This document shows positions 8,279 to 16,646 of a DNA stretch of 64,000 nt, one piece after another. Origin of the DNA: Corynebacterium ciconiae DSM 44920 (lineage in GTDB: Bacteria > Actinomycetota > Actinomycetes > Mycobacteriales > Mycobacteriaceae); contig NZ_CP047189.1 of the NCBI RefSeq assembly GCF_030440575.1, positions 868,001 to 932,000 on the forward strand, read 5' to 3'. The position numbers and the translations under genes were made by a program. Position 1 is the first letter of the stretch, and each line of letters opens with the position of its first letter. A model generated the notes under the pieces. That model did not search any database and was not told the origin of the DNA. It saw nothing but the letters and a program-made list of their open reading frames with translations.

Positions 8279-8941
8279 TTATCCGGCCTCGGTGCCCATC
8301 AGTGGAATCGGGTGACGCCACCGCGTCGAGGGTGGAGGAAGGGGCGGGCTGCTAGGCATCTGCTGCGGGTTGAGCTCGCGCGGGAATCCGGCTTGGTAGA
8401 GCAGCACGTGCGGGCTGAGTGGCTGCGGGGTGCGGCCAGCTACCTGCGGCAGGTGAGTGCGCGCCAAATCGGCGATCCAGTCGGTGGTGAAACGGGAGGC
8501 AACACGGAAAGGGACAGCGAAGAGATGGTCATCGGACAACGCCACAAAAACCACATCCGTGCCGAGCAGGGTGGTGAGGTGTTTATCGAGAATAGTGAAG
8601 GTGGTCGGGTGTGCCAGCCACGCAGTGGGCGAGTGCCCGAGGGTGCGGATCTGTGTCATCTCGCCCACGCGGCGGGTGAGGAAACGAAGGCCGCGCCGGG
8701 TGCGTGCAGCGTTGATGAGGTTGGTAGCTGCCAGACCCCACGCCTTGGAGACGCTGATATGCAGATTATCGATGTCTCGCTGGTTCAGTGGGGTTCCATC
8801 GTGGCAGAGCGTGGCGGCAAGGGTGGGGCAGAGGTTCACCACCGGTGCCGAGGAAGCGAACTGGGCGCTGTCGAGGCGATCCCGGCGCACCAACTCGGAG
8901 GGTCTAAGAAGCGGTGTAATCAAATGTGGTTGAAGAGTCAT
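8279..8941 (-). CDS. hypothetical protein (220 aa)
   Basis: I do not recognise a family. The protein is probably soluble: there is no signal peptide or membrane segment. It has a helical Arg-rich centre around residues 70-100 (SKAWGLAATNLINAARTRRG), a beta-type stretch at about 120-145 (LLGTDVVFVALSDDHLFAVP), and a proline-rich C-terminus. It reads toward treY, 272 bp upstream of it, and follows the exonuclease/BRCT gene by 65 bp, so it may share that gene's transcript. The coding call rests on open frame length and coherent amino-acid composition. Confidence 0.7.
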   Translation of the reverse strand: MTLQPHLITPLLRPSELVRRDRLDSAQFASSAPVVNLCPTLAATLCHDGTPLNQRDIDNLHISVSKAWGLAATNLINAARTRRGLRFLTRRVGEMTQIRTLGHSPTAWLAHPTTFTILDKHLTTLLGTDVVFVALSDDHLFAVPFRVASRFTTDWIADLARTHLPQVAGRTPQPLSPHVLLYQAGFPRELNPQQMPSSPPLPPPSTRWRHPIPLMGTEAG

Positions 8942-9006
8942 AGTGATGTGGACTCCGCCGCCACCGCTAAGGTTCCCTTTGGGCGGGAAACTACCCCCCT
9001 TTGGGG

Positions 9007-10236
9007 CTAAAAGGGTGGTTGTTCATCCAAGCCCAGCACCTGAAGTAACTGGGGCTGATCCCAGAACTCGATGTCTTGGCCCTGCTCGCGGTATTTCTCC
9101 GCCTTCTTTTGCTTCGAGGTGATGCCATTCCACGGGCCGCACACCAAGATCGTGGTCTTTTTAGTCACGTTCTTTCCTACGGTGGCGCCGCAGTCGGCGA
9201 TACGCTGCCACAGTTGCCCCTTATCGAAGGGGGAGAACTCGCCCGTGAGGGTGACATTCTGGCCAAAGAGCGCATTGTTTTTGCTGGCGTTGGGGTTCGC
9301 CTCAGGAACGGAATCGGGTGCTTGCACCTTTGCCCACACCGGAGGTGTCGCGGAGCCGGAGCCATCCGCGTGCTCTGCGGGGGTTGAGCTTGATGCTGCC
9401 GAGCCATCCCCTGCAGCCTTCGTCTTTGAGCGGGGCGTGCCGCGGTGAGAGGCCGAGATGAGACGATCACGCACCACCGGCTCTACCTTGCCTTCGGCGG
9501 TGGAATGCCCCAGCCGCAGAGAAGCGGCAGCCCATAGGGCTCGAAGATCGCTGGGATCCTCAGCATTAGCGGTGGCGGCGCCCAGCAGACTAAGCGTGTC
9601 GGAGATGGTGGCGCTCAATGTCACTCGGCGCCCGCCGTTTTCAGCGGAGGCGGCTTGGGCGGAGGCGGCTTGGGCGGAGGCTAAGGCGAGCACGCACCCG
9701 AAATCACAGTCCGGCGCCTCGACACCGTGGGCGCGGGCTGATTGGGCAAGCCCCAGCATGAGTGGCTGGGCGTTATAGGCCACCAGAATGTCTTGGCCGA
9801 GAAACTCGGTGAAACGCGGGATAATCTCCTCGCCTTTCAGCGTGGCGTCTTGTGCTATCTGGCCATCGCGCACCCGAGCCAGGCTGAGGGATACGAGCTG
9901 ACCTGGATCACCGTGGGCGAACTCGGCGGAGGCGAGCACACAATTCAGCCCTGGGATAGTCATTCCCTCGCCCGTGGCGATACCACTAATTACTCGCACC
10001 AGATCCTGAGCCACGGCAGCCTGGTTGGGCGCTAGGGTCAGTCGCACGCTATCCCCACCTGAGCGCACTGTTAGTGAGCCGCAGCTCAGCGCGGTGGGCT
10101 CGTCGAGTTCCCAGGAACAAGAGGAGTCAAGGGGCAGCTCACACGCCTGCACCCGAAGCGCGCGGGCTAGCTCGCTGGGCCGAAAGGTGAGCGTGGTGCC
10201 CACAAATTCCACATCTCCGCCATGAACCGCTACCAC
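9007..10236 (-). CDS. exonuclease-like protein with C-terminal BRCT domain
   Basis: The 409-residue product resembles the actinobacterial DnaQ/epsilon-like exonuclease plus BRCT architecture. A degenerate exonuclease fold spans about residues 95-245 (FLGQDILVAYNAQPLMLGLA, later DTLSLL), and a BRCT domain lies at about 320-400 (NVTLTGEFSPFDKGQLWQRI, then KTTILVCG). The acidic residues of the Exo I motif (normally DxET) appear changed to SAE, and the NAxFD motif to NAQPL, so nuclease activity is doubtful. A short QAASA duplication at about 190 comes from a 15-bp tandem repeat. The GTG start has a GGAG site 9 nt upstream. A seven-unit 11-bp repeat array lies immediately upstream. Confidence 0.75.
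   Translation of the reverse strand: MVAVHGGDVEFVGTTLTFRPSELARALRVQACELPLDSSCSWELDEPTALSCGSLTVRSGGDSVRLTLAPNQAAVAQDLVRVISGIATGEGMTIPGLNCVLASAEFAHGDPGQLVSLSLARVRDGQIAQDATLKGEEIIPRFTEFLGQDILVAYNAQPLMLGLAQSARAHGVEAPDCDFGCVLALASAQAASAQAASAENGGRRVTLSATISDTLSLLGAATANAEDPSDLRALWAAASLRLGHSTAEGKVEPVVRDRLISASHRGTPRSKTKAAGDGSAASSSTPAEHADGSGSATPPVWAKVQAPDSVPEANPNASKNNALFGQNVTLTGEFSPFDKGQLWQRIADCGATVGKNVTKKTTILVCGPWNGITSKQKKAEKYREQGQDIEFWDQPQLLQVLGLDEQPPF
9638..9681. repeat. 15-bp tandem repeat inside exonuclease-like gene
   Basis: The unit GGAGGCGGCTTGGGC is present two and a third times and encodes the QAASAQAASA stretch. A replication-slippage duplication is likely. Confidence 0.6.
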
Positions 10237-10256
10237 GTGTACTGCTCCTTAAATCC

Positions 10257-10333
10257 TCGCCACAACGTCGCCATATTTTCACCGTACAGTCGCCATATCC
10301 TCGCCATACGGTCGCCGTTTCTTCGCCCCGTTC
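10257..10333 (-). repeat. seven-unit array with exact 11-bp period
   Basis: Units begin at 10257, 10268, 10279, 10290, 10301, 10312 and 10323. Each opens with TCGCCAYA or a close variant on the plus strand (TATGGCGA read on the minus strand), followed by three variable bases. The array ends about 20 bp before the GTG start of the exonuclease/BRCT gene, so it covers the expected promoter region. The spacing equals about one helical turn. Confidence 0.7.
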
Positions 10334-10463
10334 CCACGACAGCCACCACGGCGGGAGGTGATACCCACCGCACATGGCAACGCCGCGGCTACGAAAGTGG
10401 TCGCTATCTGTCACGATCATACGCAGTCGCGGCGTGGGGGCCGGATGGGGTATCGGGGAGTAC

Positions 10464-13103
10464 TTAGTCGGTCTTGTTGTCCTCGACGCGTTCGGCGGTC
10501 TCGCGGCTTACCTGCGCTACCTTGTCGTGGGCGCGCCTTTCCGCCTCGGCCAGTTCTTCGGTGCGGTCGGTATGGGCGCGAGGCTCGATACCGTCACCAG
10601 AGGTGGTTTCATCCGACTGCTGGTCGGCGCTGTCTGCCTCGCCGTTGGCACGCTTCTCCGCCTCGGCCACGATGGCTTCGGCCTCAGACTTTAAGGCCTC
10701 AACCTCGGCTTCTTCCATGCCTTCAGCGGCATCGAGCTTCGCCTTGGTGCGCTCGAGCTGTGCCTTGGCTTCTTCCGGGTCGGTCTCAGCGAGCTTCGCC
10801 AGCTTCTCCTGAGACTGCTTGATGCGGCGGTCGCGATCGCGCAGGGCTCGCTCGAGGCGCTCACCGGAGTAGTTGGTGCGCTCGGAGCCGACATTCACAG
10901 CGTGCAGGCGGCGCGCGTACTCATCATCGCTAGCCTGGTTCTCCTCGGCCTCTGGGGGCTCGATTTGCTTGAGAATCGAGGTGGAGCGGGCGGGAACAAC
11001 GAAGGTCTGGCCAGCTTGCACCACTTCCTCCTCCAGCGGATAGCCGGTGGCCTCGGTGGTGTCCACGATCAGACGCCAGCTCTTGCCGAACTGCTCGTCG
11101 GGGGCGGTGAACTCGATGTCTTCGTGGTAGGCATTGAAGCACAGGATGAAGGAATCATCGTGGATCTTCTCACCGCGATCATCAGGCTCGGCAATGGCGT
11201 CGCCGTTGAGGAACACCATGAGGGACTTGCCGAAGGCAAAGTTCCAGTCCTCTTGGCTCATCACCTTGCCGTCCGGCACGAGCCAGGCAATATCGCGCTT
11301 GGCTAGCTGAGCATCTCCAAGCGGGCCGCCAGCGAGGAAGCGTCGACGGCGGAACACTGGGTGAATAGCGCGGATATTCAGCAGCCGCTTGGTAAAGGCC
11401 ACGAGATCAGCGTTGGTCTCGGCCTGCTCCCAATCCATCCACGCGATCTCGTTGTCCTGGCAGTAGACGTTGTTATTGCCGCCTTGGGTGCGGCCCATCT
11501 CATCACCGTGCGCCAGCATCGGGGTGCCTTGTGAGAGCAGCAAGGTGGTGAGGAAGTTGCGTCGCTGCTGGGCGCGTAGCTGCAGTACCTGGGCATCAGA
11601 GGAGGGGCCTTCCTCGCCGCAGTTCCACGAGCGATTATGCGATTCGCCGTCGTTGTTGCCCTCACCATTGGCGTCGTTGTGCTTGTTGTTGTAGCTCACC
11701 AAATCGTTCAGGGTGAAGCCATCGTGGGCGGTCACGAAGTTAATGGAGGCGGTGGGGCGGCGACCATTATTGGCGTAGAGATCCGAGGAGCCGGTCAGGC
11801 GGGAGGCGAACTCACCCAAGGTGGCGGGCTCACCGCGCCAGAAATCGCGGACGGTGTCGCGGTATTTACCGTTCCACTCGGTCCACAGCGGCGGGAAGTT
11901 GCCCACTTGGTAGCCGCCTTCGCCCACATCCCACGGCTCCGCGATGAGCTTGACCTGGGAGACGATCGGGTCCTGTTGCACCAGATCGAAGAAGGACGAC
12001 AGTCGGTCCACGTCATGCAACTCGCGGGCTAGGGTGGAGGCGAGGTCGAAGCGGAAGCCATCCACATGCATCTCCGTCACCCAGTAGCGCAGCGAATCCA
12101 TAATTAGCTGCAGGGAGTGCGGGTGCCGCACGTTCAACGAGTTACCGGTGCCGGTGTAATCCATGTAGTGGCGGCGATCGCCATCAACCAACCGGTAGTA
12201 GGCGGCATTGTCGATACCGCGGAAGGAGATAGTTGGGCCCATGTGGTTGCCCTCGGCGGTGTGGTTGTACACCACGTCGAGGATCACTTCGAGGCCGGCT
12301 TCGTGGAAGCTGCGCACCATGCCCTTGAACTCGGCGACGGCGCCACCCGGCTCGGAGGCGGCGGCATAGCCCTCGTGCGGGGCGAGGAATCCGAAAGTGT
12401 TATAGCCCCAGTAGTTGCGGAGACCGAGCTCGCGCAGGCGATCGTCTTGGAAAAATTGGTGCACCGGCAGCAGCTCGATGGCGGTAACACCCAAGTCCTT
12501 GAGGTAGTCGATGATGGCGGGGTGCGCCAAGCCGGCGTAGGTGCCGCGAAGGTTATCCGGAATATCCGGGTGAGTCATCGTCATGCCCTTGACATGGGCT
12601 TCGTAGATGACGGTCTCGTGATAGGGGATCTTCGGCGCCCGATCTGCGCCCCAATCGAAGAAGGGGTTAATCACCACCGAGAGCATGGTGTGGCCCAAGC
12701 TGTCCTCGGTGTTACGGGCGTTTGGATCGTCCGGGTTGAAGATGTCATAGGAAAACAGCGAGGGGTCGCCGTCGTATTCTCCCGCGAAGGCCTTCGAATA
12801 AGGATCAACCAGCAGCTTGCTCGGGTCACACCGGTGCCCATTGTTGGGATCATAAGGGCCGTGCACGCGATACCCGTAGCGCTGCCCAGGCTGAATGCCG
12901 GGAAGGTAGCAGTGCCAGATGTGGGCATCTACTTCTTCCATATTGACGCGAGTTTCGTTCATATCCGCATCAATGAGGCAGAGTTCCACTTTGTCCGCAA
13001 TGTCGGAAAAGAGGGCGAAGTTGGTGCCGGCGCCATCGTAGGTGGAGCCCAAGGGGTAGGCGTCGCCAGGCCAAACTTCAAAGGGTAGATCAGAAGTGCT
13101 CAT
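10464..13103 (-). CDS. glgX: glycogen debranching enzyme GlgX with long C-terminal extension
   Basis: GlgX hydrolyses alpha-1,6 branches of glycogen limit dextrins, supplying linear maltodextrins for TreY/TreZ and phosphorylase. A CBM48-like N-terminal domain (about 10-150) is followed by the GH13 barrel: LDVVYNHTAEG at 275-285, nucleophile D353 in DGFRFDLAST, and acid/base E389 in LIAEPWDVG. At 879 residues it is much longer than the E. coli enzyme; the last 140 or so residues are a charged, probable coiled-coil tail (KLAKLAETDPEEAKAQLERT and similar). The upstream TetR gene ends 9 bp before its ATG, so the two form one transcript. Confidence 0.95.
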   Translation of the reverse strand: MSTSDLPFEVWPGDAYPLGSTYDGAGTNFALFSDIADKVELCLIDADMNETRVNMEEVDAHIWHCYLPGIQPGQRYGYRVHGPYDPNNGHRCDPSKLLVDPYSKAFAGEYDGDPSLFSYDIFNPDDPNARNTEDSLGHTMLSVVINPFFDWGADRAPKIPYHETVIYEAHVKGMTMTHPDIPDNLRGTYAGLAHPAIIDYLKDLGVTAIELLPVHQFFQDDRLRELGLRNYWGYNTFGFLAPHEGYAAASEPGGAVAEFKGMVRSFHEAGLEVILDVVYNHTAEGNHMGPTISFRGIDNAAYYRLVDGDRRHYMDYTGTGNSLNVRHPHSLQLIMDSLRYWVTEMHVDGFRFDLASTLARELHDVDRLSSFFDLVQQDPIVSQVKLIAEPWDVGEGGYQVGNFPPLWTEWNGKYRDTVRDFWRGEPATLGEFASRLTGSSDLYANNGRRPTASINFVTAHDGFTLNDLVSYNNKHNDANGEGNNDGESHNRSWNCGEEGPSSDAQVLQLRAQQRRNFLTTLLLSQGTPMLAHGDEMGRTQGGNNNVYCQDNEIAWMDWEQAETNADLVAFTKRLLNIRAIHPVFRRRRFLAGGPLGDAQLAKRDIAWLVPDGKVMSQEDWNFAFGKSLMVFLNGDAIAEPDDRGEKIHDDSFILCFNAYHEDIEFTAPDEQFGKSWRLIVDTTEATGYPLEEEVVQAGQTFVVPARSTSILKQIEPPEAEENQASDDEYARRLHAVNVGSERTNYSGERLERALRDRDRRIKQSQEKLAKLAETDPEEAKAQLERTKAKLDAAEGMEEAEVEALKSEAEAIVAEAEKRANGEADSADQQSDETTSGDGIEPRAHTDRTEELAEAERRAHDKVAQVSRETAERVEDNKTD

Positions 13104-13112
13104 AGGGAACGA

Positions 13113-13697
13113 TCATAGACGGTTCTCCGAGTTAATACCCTTAACCAGCAGCTGGGCGCCCAGTTCGAAGCGGGCGCTGTAGTCCACCTCCTGCAGGTGA
13201 GCGCCGGATTCATCCACCGAGCTGGCCAGCTCTGTCAGCGCCCGCGTGGATTGTTCCGCGAGCACGGCGCCAATAACGTAGTGCACGAACACTGCCGCCA
13301 TGTCCGCGCGTTGCTCCGCGGCGACGTCCGCGGGCAAATGGGCGCTAAAGATCGCCCCGGCCTGGGCCGCGAGTTCGGGCTGGGCGAGGGCCGCACTGAC
13401 GATTTCTGCACCATCGCGGTGGGCGTTGAGGCAGGCGCGCAGCCGATCCGCCGCGGTGAGCAGGTGTATTGCGCCGCGCTTATCGACGCCACCCTCGGGC
13501 TCTTGCACGCAGGCCGGCTCGAGGATCTTCTGGGCAATCTCCGCAATCAGTGCCTGCTTGGAGGGGACATGCCAATACAGGGCCCCTGGGGCGACCCCGA
13601 GATGCTTGGCCACGCGCCGCATGGTCATGTCGGCTAACCCGAAGGTGTCCAAGATGGTCATGGCCGAGTCAATAATCGCCTGTTTCGATAGCTGCAC
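13113..13697 (-). CDS. TetR-family transcriptional regulator
   Basis: A 194-residue regulator. The N-terminal helix-turn-helix is clear at about residues 5-50 (SAMTILDTFGLADMTMRRVA, HLGVAPGALYWHVPSKQAL), and the C-terminal domain resembles TetR_C. It lies 9 bp upstream of glgX on the same strand and is therefore likely to control glgX and itself. Residues around 68-72 (GGVDK) are encoded by an exact copy of the dispersed 16-bp repeat, in the linker between the two domains. The start is GTG. A lipoprotein gene is divergent, 203 bp away. The ligand is unknown. Confidence 0.88.
   Translation of the reverse strand: MQLSKQAIIDSAMTILDTFGLADMTMRRVAKHLGVAPGALYWHVPSKQALIAEIAQKILEPACVQEPEGGVDKRGAIHLLTAADRLRACLNAHRDGAEIVSAALAQPELAAQAGAIFSAHLPADVAAEQRADMAAVFVHYVIGAVLAEQSTRALTELASSVDESGAHLQEVDYSARFELGAQLLVKGINSENRL
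13478..13493 (-). repeat. dispersed 16-bp repeat, exact copy
   Basis: Minus-strand orientation inside the TetR gene, encoding GGVDK. It forms an inverted pair with the copy at 13729. Confidence 0.75.
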
Positions 13698-13728
13698 AGC
13701 GTGTAACTCTAGTGAACCTTGGCGAGAG

Positions 13729-13744
13729 GGTGGCGTCGATAAGC
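13729..13744 (+). repeat. dispersed 16-bp repeat, exact intergenic copy
   Basis: Plus orientation, 32 bp upstream of the TetR start codon. The palindrome CCTTAAGG and a T6 run follow it. Confidence 0.75.
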
Positions 13745-13817
13745 CTTAAGGAGGGTGTTTTTTAGCGGAGTCTCGGTGTGGTCTGGGCGGATTCTCATAT
13801 CCCTGTCAGGTGCGTTT

Positions 13818-13867
13818 GCTACGGTTGACCCAGCACTGACCCGCGGGATGTGTTCACCTGCGCGGGT
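13818..13867 (+). promoter_or_regulatory. putative promoter and 5' stem-loop of lipoprotein gene
   Basis: TACGGT at about 13819-13824 is a candidate -10. A stem ACCCGCG/CGCGGGT (13839-13845 with 13861-13867) would sit in the leader about 30 nt before the start codon. Confidence 0.35.
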
Positions 13868-13900
13868 AGTAGACCTTTATTTGAGGAGAAGTTGTCTATC

Positions 13901-14578
13901 GTGTCCATCGCGTCTCTGTCCACAAAGAGTGTCGTTGCAGCGCTGCTGGTGTTGCCGCTGACCCTGAGCGCCTGTAGCCGCGACGAGGGGGACTCCGCCC
14001 AGAGCTCGTCCTCGAGCAGCACCAGCCCATCCACCACCACAACCACCTCTACCTCCACTGCAGACACGAAGGAGTCTGAGGAGAACAAGGACGACAAGGA
14101 CGCAGACAAAGCGGCCGAGAACACCCGCGAGGAAAGCGAGCGCGAGCAGGCGCCAAGGACCGAGCAGGAGCAGCTGGACGCCGCCCAGCAGGCGGCACAG
14201 CAGGCCGCGCCCGCCGCAAACCAAGAGCCCATTGAGGGTGGCCATCCCGCCAGCGCCCAAGATAAAGAGGAAATCGAGCGATTGGTGCGTGGATGGGGCG
14301 AGCAGACCACGCTGCGTTCGTTCATGGAATACGCCAATAACAACACCTGCCGACGCGTGATTGAGAGCAATGGCGGTTATGCCGCGAGCGATCCGTCGAA
14401 GGTGCCGGATGTGTCGCTGGAAAATCAGTCCAATCTCAACCTCGGGGTGGAAAGTGTGAGCGATATCCAGGTCAACGGCGATTCTGCGAGTGCCAGGGTG
14501 ACACCCACCGGACCGAACCCAGAGACCAGCACCATGCGCTTTTTGCGCGAGGATGGCCGCTGGACCATGTGTAACTAG
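13901..14578 (+). CDS. secreted lipoprotein with Ser/Thr-rich and Glu/Lys-rich linker
   Basis: The 225-residue precursor has a signal peptide ending in a lipobox (LTLSAC, Cys25), so it should be diacylglyceryl-modified by Lgt and anchored outside the membrane. A low-complexity linker follows, first Ser/Thr then Asp/Glu/Lys/Gln rich (about 30-105). The compact C-terminal domain (about 120-225) is NTF2/lumazine-binding-like in pattern and has two cysteines (NNNTC and WTMC) that could pair. The GTG at 13901 is preceded by GAGGAG at about 12 nt; a TTG nine bases earlier is possible. The next gene begins one base after its stop. Its function is unknown. Confidence 0.8.
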   Translation: MSIASLSTKSVVAALLVLPLTLSACSRDEGDSAQSSSSSSTSPSTTTTTSTSTADTKESEENKDDKDADKAAENTREESEREQAPRTEQEQLDAAQQAAQQAAPAANQEPIEGGHPASAQDKEEIERLVRGWGEQTTLRSFMEYANNNTCRRVIESNGGYAASDPSKVPDVSLENQSNLNLGVESVSDIQVNGDSASARVTPTGPNPETSTMRFLREDGRWTMCN

Positions 14579-15133
14579 GTGGACATGGCAGTATCTGAGG
14601 CCGCCGAAGCTCCCAGTCGGCGGCGTCTGCATGTAGGGGCCACGGCCCGCACCGCGATGGCTGTGTTCGCCCTCGCGGTTGGAGCGAATGTGGCGTGGGC
14701 TGTGCCGTGGGGGCTCCTGCGGCCCGCGCAGCGCGTGAGCATCGGCCCAGATGGGCAGGCATGGAGCGATGCCGCCGCACTTGCTGTGCAATTTCCGCAG
14801 TATGCACTGTGGGTGATTGTTAGCTCTATCGTGGCGTTTGTCGTGAGCATAGGTGCTTATCGACGCAGCCTCGCCGCCCGTAACCTGTGGACCATGGCAG
14901 CCGTGGTATTCAGCGCAAGCATCGGAGCCTTGATGGCCTTCGACCTCGGCAACTGGCTATCAACTGTGGCCCATCCCATGCCGGCCCCGCAGGACATCGA
15001 GCCAGGAGGCAGCGTGGAGATCGCCCTCGTGCTGAGCGGGCGGGTCGGAGTGCTCGCGGCCGCGGGCATCGCCGCATTGTCGTATTGGGTAAGCGCTTGG
15101 GTCACTGAAAGCGAGTCTGGCGAAGACTCCTAA
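14579..15133 (+). CDS. conserved membrane protein, four predicted segments
   Basis: A 184-residue integral membrane protein with hydrophobic segments near residues 24-45, 73-93, 103-122 and 153-173, and a short acidic C-terminus (TESESGEDS). The GTG start directly abuts the lipoprotein stop; an ATG two codons in (14585) is the alternative. It probably forms a two-gene unit with the lipoprotein, and the histidine operon follows after 174 bp. I recognise it only as an actinobacterial membrane protein of unknown role. Confidence 0.75.
   Translation: MDMAVSEAAEAPSRRRLHVGATARTAMAVFALAVGANVAWAVPWGLLRPAQRVSIGPDGQAWSDAAALAVQFPQYALWVIVSSIVAFVVSIGAYRRSLAARNLWTMAAVVFSASIGALMAFDLGNWLSTVAHPMPAPQDIEPGGSVEIALVLSGRVGVLAAAGIAALSYWVSAWVTESESGEDS
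14855..14870 (-). repeat. dispersed 16-bp repeat, 14/16 match
   Basis: Contains the intact 12-base core GCTTATCGACGC, encoding AYRRS in the membrane-protein frame. Confidence 0.35.
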
Positions 15134-15307
15134 TCATTCCGAGCGCGCGCACTTTCTGTGGTCTCTCGATTTAGCGCTCGGGGCTACCTGCTGTCTGGAC
15201 CTACACCTGTATGGGCCTACAATGCTGCTAGTGTGCTGCGGGCTTTCTACAATATGTCCACCCGCCCGCTTAGCAGCCGATAAATGAACGAAAGATGTGT
15301 GTAAGCG
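15134..15307 (+). promoter_or_regulatory. histidine operon promoter region with mini-ORF
   Basis: Two good -10 hexamers, both TACAAT, lie at 15218-15223 and 15248-15253. They give leaders of about 78 or 48 nt, too short for a T-box. A six-codon frame (MNERCV, 15284-15304) ends 3 nt before the hisD ATG and contains no His codons. The hisD ribosome-binding site is weak, so translational coupling to this mini-ORF is possible. Confidence 0.5.
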
Positions 15308-16624
15308 ATGCTGCAGATTACTGATCTTCGTGGAACCACCCCTACCACCCGTGAGCTGCGTCAGGCGTTGCCGCGCGGTGCCACCGATGTGGGGGCAGTG
15401 ATGGACACCGTCGCGCCCATGGTGGCTGAGGTTCAACAGCGCGGTGCCGCCGCGGCTATGGAGTACGGCGAGAAGTTTGATGGAGTGCGCCCGGAATCGG
15501 TGCGGGTGCCCGAGTCCGTGATGCGCGAGGCCACCGAGTCACTCGATCCGCAGGTGCGTGCCGCCTTGATCGAGGCCATCGAGCGTATCCGGGTGGTGCA
15601 TGCCGCGCAGGTTCCGCAGAGCAGCACTACCACCTTGGCAGATGGCGCCACGGTGACCGAGAAGTTCATTCCCGTCGAGCGGGTCGGTTTGTACGTTCCT
15701 GGCGGCAATGCGGTCTATCCTTCCTCGGTGCTGATGAACGTAATTCCCGCCCAAGAGGCAGGGGTGGGAAGCCTGGTGGTGGCCTCCCCGCCGCAACACA
15801 ACTGCGGCGGCTGGCCGCACCCGACCATTCTGGCCGCGTGTCAGCTGCTGGGGGTCGAAGAGGTGTGGGCCGTGGGAGGCGGCCAAGCCGTGGCACTGAT
15901 GGCCTACGGCGATGACAGCGCCCAGCTGGAGCCGGTGGACATGATCACCGGCCCGGGCAATATCTTTGTCACCGCCGCCAAGCGCTTGGTGCGCGGAGTG
16001 GTGGGCATCGATTCCGAGGCTGGTCCGACCGAGATTGCCATCGTGGCTGACGACAGTGCCGATGCGGTGCACGTGGCCTATGACTTGATCAGCCAGGCTG
16101 AACACGATGTGATGGCGGCATCTGTGCTTATCACCGACTCGGAGGAATTCGCGGCAGCCGTCGATCGTGAGGTCGAGCAGCGTTATGCGGTCACCCTCAA
16201 CGCCGAGCGCGTAGCCGAGGCACTGCGCGGTGCCCAGTCCGGAATTGTTCTGGTCGATTCCATGGCCGAGGCGCTGCGCGCCGCCGATGCCTACGCGGCC
16301 GAACACCTCGAAGTCCACACCCGCCAGTCGCGGGAAGACGCAGAAAAGATTCGCAATGCCGGTGCGATCTTCGTGGGCACGTATTCCCCCGTGCCACTAG
16401 GCGACTATGCGGCTGGATCCAACCACGTGCTGCCCACCTCCGGAACGGCGCGGCACAGCTCGGGGCTCTCCACCCACACCTTCCTGAAGGCCGTCAATCT
16501 CATCGACTACAACGAGCGGGCCCTCCACGAGATCGCCCCGACAGTCATCGCCCTAGCCGATGCCGAGGCCCTTCCCGCTCATGGCGAGGCGATCAAAGCC
16601 CGCACCAGCACCGAGATCAACTAA
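15308..16624 (+). CDS. hisD: histidinol dehydrogenase (HisD)
   Basis: A cytoplasmic zinc enzyme that performs the last two oxidations, histidinol to histidine, with NAD. The 438-residue length fits the family. Visible motifs are VGLYVPGG, the nucleotide-binding [22 protein letters not shown] (zinc ligands Q and H), AEHLEVHT (catalytic Glu-His pair) and [13 protein letters not shown] (zinc ligand D). It is the first gene of a long plus-strand his operon; hisC follows after 22 bp. Confidence 0.97.
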   Translation: MLQITDLRGTTPTTRELRQALPRGATDVGAVMDTVAPMVAEVQQRGAAAAMEYGEKFDGVRPESVRVPESVMREATESLDPQVRAALIEAIERIRVVHAAQVPQSSTTTLADGATVTEKFIPVERVGLYVPGGNAVYPSSVLMNVIPAQEAGVGSLVVASPPQHNCGGWPHPTILAACQLLGVEEVWAVGGGQAVALMAYGDDSAQLEPVDMITGPGNIFVTAAKRLVRGVVGIDSEAGPTEIAIVADDSADAVHVAYDLISQAEHDVMAASVLITDSEEFAAAVDREVEQRYAVTLNAERVAEALRGAQSGIVLVDSMAEALRAADAYAAEHLEVHTRQSREDAEKIRNAGAIFVGTYSPVPLGDYAAGSNHVLPTSGTARHSSGLSTHTFLKAVNLIDYNERALHEIAPTVIALADAEALPAHGEAIKARTSTEIN

Positions 16625-16646
16625 TCAGAAAGAGACGTGACGTTTC

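Noticed and set aside
15134..15307. T-box or His-codon attenuator upstream of hisD
   Set aside because: The leader predicted from the TACAAT promoters is shorter than 80 nt, there is no run of His codons, and no terminator hairpin with a T-run precedes hisD.
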